Below are positions 49,437-57,665 of a stretch of 64,000 nt of DNA, piece by piece. Each line of letters starts with the position of its first letter. Position 1 is the first letter of the stretch. The position numbers and the translations under genes were made by a program. Below the pieces are notes generated by a model. That model was not told the origin of the DNA and ran no database searches. It worked only from the letters and a program-made list of their open reading frames with translations. Source of the stretch: Bacteroidales bacterium (GTDB taxonomy: Bacteria > Bacteroidota > Bacteroidia > Bacteroidales > UBA932); NCBI GenBank assembly GCA_017455065.1, contig JAFTBU010000062.1, positions 62,001 through 126,000 on the forward strand, read 5' to 3'.

Positions 49437-50584
49437 TGAAAAGACACATCGCAATACTCGGCTCCACCGGATCCATAGGCACCCAGACCCTCGACGTCGT
49501 GAGGCGGCATCCGGACATGTTCGAAGTCGAGACCATCTCCGCCAGGACCAACACCGACCTGCTCATAGCGCAGGCCCTGGAATTCAAGGTCAACAATGTC
49601 GTGATCAACGACCCCGCCCGCTATGAGACCGTCGCCGCCGCCCTCCAGGGCCACGGCATCAAGGTCTTCTGCGGCACCGACAGCCTCTGCGCCCTCGCCG
49701 GCGCTTCCGACGTCGACATTGTCGTCGGGGCAATGGTGGGATTCAGCGGCCTGGAGCCCACGCTCGCGGCACTCCGGAGCGGCAAGATCGTCGCCCTCGC
49801 CAACAAAGAGACCCTCGTCGCCGCCGGCAGCATTGTCATGGAGACGGCCCGCAAGCACGACGCCGTGATATTGCCGGTGGACTCGGAGCATTCCGCCATC
49901 TTCCAGTGCCTCATGGGAGCCGCAGGCAACGCGGTGGAACGCATACACCTGACGGCGTCGGGAGGACCTTTCCGCGACTGGACGCGGGAGCAGATCGCCG
50001 CCGCCACCAGGGAGCAGGCGCTCAAGCACCCCAACTGGAACATGGGCGGGAAGGTCACCATCGACTCCGCGACCATGATGAACAAGGGTTTCGAAGTGAT
50101 GGAGGCCCGCTGGCTCTTCGATGTGGAGCCCGGGCGCATCAACGTGGTCGTGCAGCCCGAATCCATAGTCCACTCCATGGTCGAATTCGAGGACGGCGCC
50201 ATCATAGCCCAGCTCGGCTGCCCGGACATGCGCGAGCCCATCGCCTTCGCGCTGAGTTTCCCCCAGAGGATCGAAGTAGGCAACCGCAGGGTGGATTTCA
50301 AGACCCTCGGAGCCCTGCATTTCAGCGAGCCTGACATCGAGAAATTCCCCTGCCTCGGACTGGCCTACGAGGCCCTCAAGCGCGGCGGAAACGCCACCTG
50401 CGCCCTGAACGCCGCCAACGAGGTGGCGGTCGCAGCCTTCCTCGAGGGCAGGATAGGATTCTATGACATTTCGAGAATAAACGAAAAAGTCCTTTCAGGC
50501 GTGGAATTTGCAGCGAATCCGTCGCTCGATGACGTGTTCGCCACCAATGACAAGGCGGCGGCGCTGGCCAGGGAGCTTTTGTAA
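49436..50584 (+). CDS. dxr: 1-deoxy-D-xylulose 5-phosphate reductoisomerase
   Basis: Second step of the MEP isoprenoid pathway; NADPH-dependent, cytoplasmic. 382 residues. GSTGSIGTQTLDV binds NADPH; the metal/substrate site shows LPVDSEHSAIFQ (near 145) and LTASGGPF; NMGGKVTIDSATMMNKG near 205 is diagnostic. Start codon is GTG, forming TAGTG with the upstream stop; no ATG is closer than residue 118. The pathway feeds undecaprenyl phosphate, whose synthase uppS is at the right edge of the window. Confidence 0.97.
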   Translation: MKRHIAILGSTGSIGTQTLDVVRRHPDMFEVETISARTNTDLLIAQALEFKVNNVVINDPARYETVAAALQGHGIKVFCGTDSLCALAGASDVDIVVGAMVGFSGLEPTLAALRSGKIVALANKETLVAAGSIVMETARKHDAVILPVDSEHSAIFQCLMGAAGNAVERIHLTASGGPFRDWTREQIAAATREQALKHPNWNMGGKVTIDSATMMNKGFEVMEARWLFDVEPGRINVVVQPESIVHSMVEFEDGAIIAQLGCPDMREPIAFALSFPQRIEVGNRRVDFKTLGALHFSEPDIEKFPCLGLAYEALKRGGNATCALNAANEVAVAAFLEGRIGFYDISRINEKVLSGVEFAANPSLDDVFATNDKAAALARELL

Positions 50585-50587
50585 TCT

Positions 50588-51889
50588 ATGGACGTACTCA
50601 TAAAGATACTGCAGGTGATCATCGCCTTCTCGGTGCTGATCATACTGCACGAATTCGGGCATTTCCTCTTCGCCCGTCTGTTCGGGATCAGGGTGGACAA
50701 GTTCTACCTCTTCTTCGACATAGGCGGGAAGTCCCTGCTGAAATTCAAGAAGGGGGATACCGAGTACGGCATAGGCTGGCTGCCCCTCGGAGGCTACTGC
50801 AAGATCGCCGGCATGGTGGACGAATCCATGGACATGGAGGCCCTGAAAAAGGAGCCCCAGAGCTGGGAATTCCGCACCCACCCCGCTTGGCAGAGGCTGC
50901 TCGTGATGGCGGGAGGAGTGCTCTTCAATTTCCTTTTCGCCATCCTGGTCTATATCTCGATCATGGCCATCTGGGGCCAGTCCTACATAAGCAACGAGAA
51001 CACCCAGGTGTGGGTGGGAGAGACAGCCTATGAGATGGGTTTCCGCAACGGAGACCGCATCCTCGCGATGGACGACTATGTCCCCGAGGACTTCGCGATG
51101 CTCCAGGCGGACCTCGCAAGAAGGGACGTGCATGTGGTCAAGGTGCTCAGGGGTGCCGATACGGTGGACCTCTACCTGGACCGCTCGCTGATCTCCAAAT
51201 TGCTCGGGGACAGCCAGATGTTCGACATCGCCCTCCCCTTCGTAGTGGCCCAGGTGCAGCCCGAGGGGGTCAATCCCGACTGCGGCCTGCAGGCCGGGGA
51301 CAGGATCACGGCCTTCGACGGCCAGAGCGTAAGCTTCGTCCAGGACGCCCGTGAGGTCCTCTCCTCCAAGGCCGGGGGCACCACAGTCGCCACGGTGCAG
51401 AGGGGGCTGGAAAGCTTCCCGCTCGAGATGCAGGTGGACAGTCTGGGAAGGATAGGCGTGATATTGGAGTCACCGGACGTCCGGCACCGCTCCTACAATG
51501 TGCTGCAGGCCATCCCGGCGGGATTGGAATACACCTTCACCACCATAGGCGGCTACCTGCAGGACCTCAGACTCATGGTCACCCCTTCGTCCGGGGCTTA
51601 CAAATATGTCGGCAGCTTCATCGCCATAGGACAGGTGTTCCCTTCGACCTGGGACTGGTACCGCTTCATGTCGATACTCGCCCTGCTGTCGATCATGCTG
51701 GCGGTGATGAACCTGCTACCCATCCCGGGCCTGGACGGCGGGCACATATTGTTCGTATTGTACGAAATGGTCACCGGGCGCAAGCCCAGCGAACGCTTCC
51801 TCGCCGTAGCGCAGATGATAGGCATGGTGCTGCTGCTGGGGCTGATGGTGCTGGCGTTCGGCAATGACATAGGAAGACTGATACACTAA
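50588..51889 (+). CDS. rseP: Site-2 intramembrane metalloprotease RseP
   Basis: 433-residue inner-membrane protease that cuts anti-sigma factors or leftover signal peptides. HEFGH near residue 20 (LIILHEFGHFLFARLFG) and the distal PGLDGGHIL (near 380) form the zinc site. Four membrane helices and two PDZ-like regions (about 130-290; GFRNGDRILAMDD and CGLQAGDRITAFDG) are visible. It starts 3 bases after dxr, an order typical of the phylum. Confidence 0.96.
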   Translation: MDVLIKILQVIIAFSVLIILHEFGHFLFARLFGIRVDKFYLFFDIGGKSLLKFKKGDTEYGIGWLPLGGYCKIAGMVDESMDMEALKKEPQSWEFRTHPAWQRLLVMAGGVLFNFLFAILVYISIMAIWGQSYISNENTQVWVGETAYEMGFRNGDRILAMDDYVPEDFAMLQADLARRDVHVVKVLRGADTVDLYLDRSLISKLLGDSQMFDIALPFVVAQVQPEGVNPDCGLQAGDRITAFDGQSVSFVQDAREVLSSKAGGTTVATVQRGLESFPLEMQVDSLGRIGVILESPDVRHRSYNVLQAIPAGLEYTFTTIGGYLQDLRLMVTPSSGAYKYVGSFIAIGQVFPSTWDWYRFMSILALLSIMLAVMNLLPIPGLDGGHILFVLYEMVTGRKPSERFLAVAQMIGMVLLLGLMVLAFGNDIGRLIH

Positions 51890-51901
51890 ATACAGGTTTA
51901 T

Positions 51902-52882
51902 ATGAAAAGGTTAAGTTTGATTCTCGCAGCTGTGTTGCTGCTCGCAGGATGCAAAGGTTCACGCACCCTGCTGCCCAATGTCAGCGGCAAAGCCGGAGAA
52001 GTGATCGTAGTGCTCGACAAGGCCAACTGGGAAGGTGACCTGGGCAACGACGTGCGCGAGCTGCTCGCCTCCGACTGCCCCTATCTGCCCCAGAAGGAGC
52101 CTCTCTACAACCTGGTGAACGTGATTCCCTCGGGATTCACCGATCTTTTCAGGGTACACCGCAACATATTCATTTTCAACATCGACCCCCAGCTGACCTC
52201 GACCGGCATGAACTACCAGTCCGATGTGTGGTCCAGCCCGCAGTGCGTGGTCCAGCTCAGCGCCAGGGACGCCGCCGAGGCTGACAGTCTCCTGATGATG
52301 AACAAAGCCAACATCATGAGCGTGATCGAGCAGGCTGAGAGGGACAGGATCATCCGCAATTCCATACTTTACGAAGAGGCCGGCCTCGCCCCCCAGGTGA
52401 AGGAGATCTTCGGCGGCTCGCCGCACTTCCCTTCCGGCTACAAGCTCCGCAAGAAGACTTCCGACTTCGTCTGGATAGCTGATGTCAAGCAGTACATCAC
52501 CCAGGGCATACTCATCTACAAGTATCCCGTGGACAGCAAGGATCCCCTGTCGCTGCAGGAGATCATCTCCCACCGCAATTCGACTATGATGGTCAATGTC
52601 CCGGGCATGTTCGAAAACACCTACATGACCACGGGCGAATACATGCCGCCCACCGTGGAATACATCAAGTTCCGCGGCCGCGAGTTCGCCCAGACCAGAG
52701 GTCTCTGGGAGGTGGTCAACGACTACATGGGCGGTCCTTTCGTGTCACATTCGTTCTACAGCCCGGACGGCAAGGACATCATCGTGGCAGAGGGATTCGT
52801 GTATGCGCCCCGCTTCGACAAACGCCACTATCTGAGGCAGGTCGAGTCGATTCTGTACTCCTGGGAATGGGCTGAAAAATAA
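51902..52882 (+). CDS. DUF4837 lipoprotein
   Basis: 326-residue lipoprotein found across Bacteroidetes; lipobox LLLAGC gives Cys17. The body starts GKAGEVIVVLDKANWEG and has the family's YKLRKKTSDFVWI near residue 185 and VPGMFENTYMTTGEYMPP near 230. Function is not known. It follows rseP by 12 bases and ends the operon, so an envelope role is reasonable. Its stop is just before a tRNA promoter. Confidence 0.88.
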   Translation: MKRLSLILAAVLLLAGCKGSRTLLPNVSGKAGEVIVVLDKANWEGDLGNDVRELLASDCPYLPQKEPLYNLVNVIPSGFTDLFRVHRNIFIFNIDPQLTSTGMNYQSDVWSSPQCVVQLSARDAAEADSLLMMNKANIMSVIEQAERDRIIRNSILYEEAGLAPQVKEIFGGSPHFPSGYKLRKKTSDFVWIADVKQYITQGILIYKYPVDSKDPLSLQEIISHRNSTMMVNVPGMFENTYMTTGEYMPPTVEYIKFRGREFAQTRGLWEVVNDYMGGPFVSHSFYSPDGKDIIVAEGFVYAPRFDKRHYLRQVESILYSWEWAEK

Positions 52883-52914
52883 TTTGTCTTTTCACATTTT
52901 ATTTTTTACCTTTG
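52883..52914 (+). promoter_or_regulatory. Promoter of tRNA-Glu (TTTG-N20-TACCTTTG)
   Basis: TTTG at 52883-52886 and TACCTTTG at 52907-52914, the same -7 sequence as the tRNA-Asn promoter. Confidence 0.75.
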
Positions 52915-52952
52915 CAGTCCCAAAAAAGCGCTTTATGCTTCAGGGGGTAACT

Positions 52953-53027
52953 GGTGGGTTCGTATAACGGCTAGTACTCAAGATTTTCATTCTTGCAATA
53001 GGAGTTCGATTCTCCTACCCACTACCA
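52953..53027 (+). tRNA. tRNA-Glu (TTC), CCA encoded
   Basis: Acceptor GGTGGGT pairs with ACCCACT (first pair G-U), D-arm GTAT/GTAC, anticodon stem CAAGA/TCTTG with anticodon TTC at 52986-52988, T-arm AGGAG/CTCCT with loop TTCGATT. The mature CCA end is in the DNA at 53025-53027, unlike the other two tRNAs here. Confidence 0.97.
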
Positions 53028-53048
53028 AATATTAAAAAAGATAAAATA

Positions 53049-53303
53049 ATGGCAAACAACGCTTCAGCAGAGAAAGCCAATCGCCAGGGCGAAAGGCGCC
53101 GGATGCATAACCGTTATTATGCAAGGACGACACGTAACGCTATACGTGACATCCGCAACACCACCGACAAAGAGACAGCAGAGAAGAACGCACCTCAGGT
53201 CTATGCAATGATCGACAAGCTCGCAAAGATCGGCGTGATTCATAAAAACAAGGCTGCCAACCTCAAGAGCGGTATCCAGGTTTACATCAACAAGCTCTCA
53301 TAG
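53049..53303 (+). CDS. rpsT: 30S ribosomal protein S20
   Basis: 84-residue basic three-helix protein that binds 16S rRNA early in 30S assembly. The sequence MANNASAEKANRQGERR, the RRMHNRY segment and the closing HKNKAANLKSG (about 66-76) are characteristic. It lies between tRNA-Glu and tRNA-Pro, and a stem-loop plus T run covers its stop codon. Confidence 0.95.
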   Translation: MANNASAEKANRQGERRRMHNRYYARTTRNAIRDIRNTTDKETAEKNAPQVYAMIDKLAKIGVIHKNKAANLKSGIQVYINKLS

Positions 53304-53316
53304 GGAGCTTTTTTTA
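53292..53316 (+). terminator. Rho-independent terminator of rpsT
   Basis: Stem AAGCTC/GAGCTT with a 7-base loop that includes the stop codon, followed by six T. It separates rpsT from tRNA-Pro, two bases away. Confidence 0.75.
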
Positions 53317-53318
53317 TT

Positions 53319-53392
53319 CGAGAAGTAGCGCAGTTGGCTAGCGCACCACGTTCGGGACGTGGGGGTCGGGCGTTCGAGTCGCCTCTTCTCGA
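53319..53392 (+). tRNA. tRNA-Pro (CGG)
   Basis: Acceptor CGAGAAG/CTTCTCG, D-arm GCGC/GCGC, anticodon stem CCACG/CGTGG with anticodon CGG at 53353-53355, T-arm GGGCG/CGCCT (one G-U), loop TTCGAGT. CCA not encoded. Confidence 0.97.
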
Positions 53393-53399
53393 CGAAAGG

Positions 53400-53421
53400 G
53401 GGATGATCGAAAGGTCATCCC
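53400..53421 (+). other. GAAA-tetraloop hairpin between tRNA-Pro and SLC13 gene
   Basis: GGGATGATC/GGTCATCCC forms a 9-bp stem (one G-U) closed by GAAA. No T tract follows, so it may be an mRNA leader element or tRNA processing signal rather than a terminator. The SLC13 ATG is 22 bases downstream. Confidence 0.5.
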
Positions 53422-53443
53422 TAAAAGTATAAACAGATTCATA

Positions 53444-54898
53444 ATGGCAAACAGTAAATTTTCTGTCAAGTATTGTGTACTCCTGCCCCTCGTGCTGATT
53501 GTCACAATATTTCTGTGGACTGCGCCCTCCAGTATGTTCGGTATCGAAGGTCTTACCGTGACGCAGCAGCGTACGATCGCCATATTCGCCTTCGCAGCTC
53601 TCATGTGGATTTTCGAGATCGTCCCCAACTGGGTCACCTCCCTGCTGGTGATAGTCGTGTCGCTCCTGACCATATCCAACAAGAGCTTCGCGTTCTGCAT
53701 GAATACCGGTGACGACAGCATCTTCATCCCGTTCAAGACCTTGATGGCAGCATTCGCCGATCCCGTCGTGATGCTCTTCCTCGGAGGCTTCGTCCTCGCC
53801 ATCGTGGCTTCGAAGTACGCGATGGACGTCACCATGGCCCGCATCCTCCTGGCCCCCTTCGGGAAGAAGCCCAAATTCGTCCTGCTGGGAGTGCTGCTTG
53901 TCATTGCCATATTCTCGATGTTCATGAGCAATACCGCCACCGCCGCCATGTTCCTCGCATTCCTCGCACCGGTGTTCGCATCGCTGCCCGCCGAGGACAA
54001 TAAGGGAAAGGTCGGCATTGCCCTCGCCATCCCCATCGCTGCCAATATCGGCGGCATCGGCACCCCTATCGGCACCCCTCCCAACGCCACCGCGAAGGGT
54101 ATCCTGGAGAACAACGACCTCACCGTCACCTTCGGCGACTGGGCTCTCCGCATGATCCCCTATGTGATCATCATGATACTCCTCGCCTGGGTCCTGCTCA
54201 TGGTCCTCTATCCTTTCAAATCCAAGGAAATCGTCCTCAAGATCAAGAAGAGTGACCAGCCAGTCACCTGGCGCACCTGGGTGGCATGGATCACCTTCGG
54301 CCTCACCATCCTCCTGTGGATGACCGAGCAGTGGACCAAGCTCAACGCCAACATCGTCGCCCTCATTCCCCTCGTGATCTACACCGCCACAGGCGTGTTC
54401 ACAAAGGAAGACATAAAGGAAATCAACTGGAGTGTGCTCTGGCTCGTGGCCGGTGGCTTCGCCCTCGGTTACGCCCTGGAAGGCACCGGACTCGCAAGGG
54501 CCCTCGTGACCTCGATTGACTTCGGCTCCATGAGCATCATCGTGGTCTTCGTCATCGCAGGTCTCATCTGCTACTTCCTCAGCAACTTCATCAGCAACTC
54601 CGCCACCGCAGCCCTGCTCATCCCCATCATGGTCGCCATGGGCAAAGGTCTGCTCGCCAGTGACAATGCAGCAGCATTCACCGCATGGGGAGGACAGCAC
54701 GCATTGGCCATCTTCGTCGCCACCTGCGCTTCCCTCGCAATGCTCCTGCCCATCTCCACCCCTCCGAATGCCATCGCTTCTTCGACCGGTCTCGTGGAGA
54801 CCAAGGACATGACCAAGGTCGGCCTGATCATCGGCATATTCGGTATGGTGCTCGCATTCTTCTGGATCACCAAACTGTTCCCCTTCGCACAGGTTTAA
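53444..54898 (+). CDS. SLC13/DASS-family sodium:dicarboxylate symporter
   Basis: 484-residue inner-membrane symporter of the divalent-anion:Na+ family (succinate, malate, fumarate, citrate). Both halves carry the diagnostic Ser-Asn-Thr/Ser motif: FMSNTATAAM near residue 165 and ISNSATAALL near 385, which hold the carboxylates and Na+. GGIGTPIGTPPNA follows the first. About eleven helices plus two hairpins. It is 12 bases upstream of a porin gene, so uptake across both membranes is probably co-ordinated. The exact acid is unknown. It follows tRNA-Pro by 51 bases. Confidence 0.93.
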   Translation: MANSKFSVKYCVLLPLVLIVTIFLWTAPSSMFGIEGLTVTQQRTIAIFAFAALMWIFEIVPNWVTSLLVIVVSLLTISNKSFAFCMNTGDDSIFIPFKTLMAAFADPVVMLFLGGFVLAIVASKYAMDVTMARILLAPFGKKPKFVLLGVLLVIAIFSMFMSNTATAAMFLAFLAPVFASLPAEDNKGKVGIALAIPIAANIGGIGTPIGTPPNATAKGILENNDLTVTFGDWALRMIPYVIIMILLAWVLLMVLYPFKSKEIVLKIKKSDQPVTWRTWVAWITFGLTILLWMTEQWTKLNANIVALIPLVIYTATGVFTKEDIKEINWSVLWLVAGGFALGYALEGTGLARALVTSIDFGSMSIIVVFVIAGLICYFLSNFISNSATAALLIPIMVAMGKGLLASDNAAAFTAWGGQHALAIFVATCASLAMLLPISTPPNAIASSTGLVETKDMTKVGLIIGIFGMVLAFFWITKLFPFAQV

Positions 54899-54910
54899 CA
54901 CATTTCACAT

Positions 54911-55945
54911 ATGAAAAAACTGTTCATTCTCATCATAGCCTGCCTCGGCCTCTGCACCTTGGCTTCAGCACAGGAAACTCCTGAATATGGCTACAAGCAG
55001 ACAGGTTTCATGAGCGTCCCCAAGTTCGGCGGTTTCGTCATCGGTTCCTACAAGTACAGCGACAAGGCCGGTGCCAATTCCGGCGACGGATTCAACTGCA
55101 GGCTCATCCGTATCTATGTGGACGGTACCATCTTCAATGATTTCAAGTACCGCATCCAGTTCCAGGGCAACGGCACCAATCCCCATGTGAAGGACTTCTA
55201 CCTCGAGTGGGCGAAATTCAGCGAGTTCTCCGTCAGGGTCGGCCAGTTCAAGAGGGCTTTCACCTTCGAGAACCCCATGAATCCCTGGGATGTGGGAGTG
55301 GGCGACTATTCCCTGATGGTCCAGAAATTCGCCGGAATGGGTGACCGTCTGGGCGAAGCCAATATGGGCGGCCGTGACCAGGGTATCCAGTTCCAGGGCG
55401 ACCTCGTGCCCGTCGGAGACGACCAGCACAGGCTCCTGCACTATCAGCTGGGTGTCTACAACGGCCAGGGTATCAATGCCAAGGATGCCAACCCCACCAA
55501 GGATATCATCGGAACCATCCAGGTCCAGCCTATCAAGGACCTCTATGTCGGTGTGTTCGGATGGAAGGGTACCTGGAACAACGGTACCACGGATCTCAAG
55601 CGCGAAAGGGTGAGTGCCGGTGTCAAGTTTGACCGCAACAACTGGACTTTCCGCAGCGAGTACAGCACCACAGTGGGCGGCGAAAGGGAGCAGAGCGGCG
55701 CAGCCGATGCTTTCTACGTGACCCTGGGTGTCCCCGTACGCGACTGGCTGAAGTGCTATGTCAAGTGGGATGAGTTCCGTCCCAATGCAAGCGCAGCCAC
55801 TTCGCACGACCTCTACTCCGCAGCCCTCAACTTCCGCCTCCACAAGAACCTCAACTTCCAGCTGGAGTACCGCCACCACGAGGACCGCGCCCTCGGCACC
55901 CCCAGTTACAACGAATTCTGGATCCAGACCTACTTCCGCTTCTAA
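54911..55945 (+). CDS. Outer-membrane porin (O/P family), partner of SLC13
   Basis: 344-residue beta-barrel, signal peptide ending near residue 21 (TLASAQ). Strands FKYRIQFQGN, DFYLEWAKF, SVRVGQFKRAF and the final WIQTYFRF (terminal Phe, an outer-membrane signature) match Porin_O_P. The loop KRAFTFENPMNPWD is typical of OprO/OprP relatives. It is 12 bases after the symporter gene, so it likely lets the same carboxylates or related anions into the periplasm. A strong stem-loop follows. Confidence 0.88.
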   Translation: MKKLFILIIACLGLCTLASAQETPEYGYKQTGFMSVPKFGGFVIGSYKYSDKAGANSGDGFNCRLIRIYVDGTIFNDFKYRIQFQGNGTNPHVKDFYLEWAKFSEFSVRVGQFKRAFTFENPMNPWDVGVGDYSLMVQKFAGMGDRLGEANMGGRDQGIQFQGDLVPVGDDQHRLLHYQLGVYNGQGINAKDANPTKDIIGTIQVQPIKDLYVGVFGWKGTWNNGTTDLKRERVSAGVKFDRNNWTFRSEYSTTVGGEREQSGAADAFYVTLGVPVRDWLKCYVKWDEFRPNASAATSHDLYSAALNFRLHKNLNFQLEYRHHEDRALGTPSYNEFWIQTYFRF

Positions 55946-55987
55946 GCTGAAACATAAGACCTTTCGGAAAGGTCAGCACGATACAGA

Positions 55988-56018
55988 GACAGGCATCCCG
56001 CTCGGGGTGCCTGTCTTG
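55988..56018 (+). terminator. Terminator after the SLC13-porin pair
   Basis: Stem GACAGGCATCCC with its near-perfect complement GGGGTGCCTGTC, 4-base loop, then TTGTATCT. A smaller stem GACCTT/AAGGTC lies at 55958-55974. Confidence 0.75.
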
Positions 56019-56072
56019 TATCTGCTCCCCGCCGCAGCCTCAAAGCTGCGCTCCCGAAAGCCTCCGCCGTTG

Positions 56073-56192
56073 CCGGGGCAGCTCGGGGCCGGGGAGCGTC
56101 TCGCTGCGCTCGACCCCACCGTTCGCTCCGCTCACGGTCCTCCCTCTTACGTTGCCGAGGGTGGCACGGGTCCCGGCCCCGACGGCCCCGGC
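56073..56192 (-). repeat. Dispersed ~120-bp repeat, copy 2 (inverted)
   Basis: The reverse complement closely matches 29652-29771. It too lies in a gap between convergent genes, near a terminator. Confidence 0.85.
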
Positions 56193-56240
56193 AACGGCAG
56201 ATTCCCTGCGGCGGCGGGAGAACCGCCGCGGGGGGAGGAC

Positions 56241-56270
56241 AAAAAAGGCGGCCCGGGATGGGCCGCCTTT
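56241..56270 (-). terminator. Terminator of gdhA
   Basis: On the minus strand an 11-bp perfect stem (AAAGGCGGCCC/GGGCCGCCTTT, 5-base loop) runs into a T tract of six, 22 bases after the gdhA stop. Confidence 0.88.
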
Positions 56271-56291
56271 GTATTAATGTGCCGGGAGGGG

Positions 56292-57635
56292 CTACACGAT
56301 ACCCTGCTCGAGCATGGCGGTGGCGACTTTCATGAAGCCGGCGATGTTTGCGCCCTTGACATAATCGACACTGCCGTCAGGCTGGGTGCCGTACTTGACG
56401 CACTGCGCATGGATGGACTCCATGATGAAATGCAGCTTCTCATCGACCTCCTTGCCGCTCCAGCTGATATGCTCCGCATTCTGGGTCATCTCCAGACCGG
56501 AAGTGGCCACGCCACCTGCGTTGACAGCCTTGCCGGGGGCGAAATACACCCCGTTGTGCTGGAAATAGTGGATGGCCTCGGGCTGGCAGCCCATGTTGGA
56601 CACCTCGCAGCAGCACCAGGTACCATTGGCCTTGAGCTCCTTGGCATCAGCCTCGGAAAGCTCATTCTGGAAAGCGCAAGGCAGTGCGATGTCGCACTTC
56701 ACGCTCCACGCCTTCTTGCCGGCGGTGAACTTGGCCTGTCCGGGGAACTTGTCAGCCATATCCTGGACCTTGTCCCTGTTGGAAAGACGCATCACAGGCA
56801 TGTAATCGATCATTTCGGCAGTGATGCCGTCCGGGATCTCGCAGACACCGTCAGGACCCGAGATAGCCACGACCTTGGCTCCGAGCTCGACAGCCTTCTT
56901 GCAGGCACCCCAGGCCACATTGCCGAAACCGCTGATGGCGATACGCTTACCGGCTATATCCTGGCCGTGCTTGTGGAGCAGCTGCTGGGTGAAATAGAGA
57001 GCGCCGAAACCGGTGGCCTCGGGACGGAGGATGGAACCTCCCCAGGTGGCACCCTTGCCGGTGAGCACTCCGGTATTGTATTCACGTGCGAGCTTCTTGT
57101 ACATGCCGTACATATAGCCGATCTCACGGCCGCCCACGCCTACATCTCCTGCAGGGATATCCTGGTCGGGGCCTATGCACTGCCACAGCTCATACATGAA
57201 AGCCTGGCAGAAACGCATGATCTCGCCGTCTGACTTGCCCTTGGGATCGAAATCCGAGCCGCCCTTGGCGCCGCCCATAGGCAGGGTGGTGAGAGCATTC
57301 TTGAAAGTCTGCTCGAAACCGAGGAACTTCAGCATGGAAGGGGTCACTGCCCTGTGGAAACGCAGACCTCCCTTGTAGGGACCGATGGCGCTGTTGAACT
57401 GTACTCGGTAGCCCAGGTTCGTCTGCACCTCTCCCCTGTCGTCAACCCATGTGACGCGGAAGGTGAAGATACGGTCGGGCTCGACCATCCTTTCGACTAT
57501 CTTGGCATTCTCGAACTCGGGATGCTGGTTGTAAATCTCCTCGATGGATTCAAGAACCTCCTGTACCGCCTGGAGATATTCATTCTCACCGGGGTACTTG
57601 GCCTGGAGACGGGCCATGATGTCTTTGGTCTTCAT
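56292..57635 (-). CDS. gdhA: NADP-type glutamate dehydrogenase
   Basis: 447-residue hexameric enzyme that makes glutamate from 2-oxoglutarate and ammonia. The glutamate site shows PYKGGLRFH (near residue 90), MGGAKGGSDFDPKG (near 121; catalytic Lys) and DIPAGDVGVG (near 160). The NADP-binding ISGFGNVAWGA lies near residue 240. Length and sequence fit the anabolic hexameric class. It is 30 bases downstream of korB; the pairing with KorAB suggests a shared 2-oxoglutarate pool. Confidence 0.97.
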   Translation of the reverse strand: MKTKDIMARLQAKYPGENEYLQAVQEVLESIEEIYNQHPEFENAKIVERMVEPDRIFTFRVTWVDDRGEVQTNLGYRVQFNSAIGPYKGGLRFHRAVTPSMLKFLGFEQTFKNALTTLPMGGAKGGSDFDPKGKSDGEIMRFCQAFMYELWQCIGPDQDIPAGDVGVGGREIGYMYGMYKKLAREYNTGVLTGKGATWGGSILRPEATGFGALYFTQQLLHKHGQDIAGKRIAISGFGNVAWGACKKAVELGAKVVAISGPDGVCEIPDGITAEMIDYMPVMRLSNRDKVQDMADKFPGQAKFTAGKKAWSVKCDIALPCAFQNELSEADAKELKANGTWCCCEVSNMGCQPEAIHYFQHNGVYFAPGKAVNAGGVATSGLEMTQNAEHISWSGKEVDEKLHFIMESIHAQCVKYGTQPDGSVDYVKGANIAGFMKVATAMLEQGIV

Positions 57636-57665
57636 AGAGTGTTATGAATGTGATTCAAATGTGGT

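Larger units (their letters stand above)
55946..56291. other. 346-bp convergent intergenic region, no gene seen
   Basis: Between the porin and gdhA. It holds terminators for both sides and the second copy of the dispersed repeat. Frames running through it do not resemble any family and break at the repeat. Confidence 0.7.

Noticed and set aside
52914..53444. tRNA cluster as an integration hot spot
   Set aside because: No integrase, no duplicated tRNA 3' ends and no composition change next to the tRNAs.
55758..57233. 491-codon frame on the plus strand through the repeat and gdhA
   Set aside because: It starts out of frame in the porin gene, crosses two terminators and the dispersed repeat, and runs antisense to gdhA. 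The peptide it shares with the 29.7-kb region comes only from the DNA repeat.
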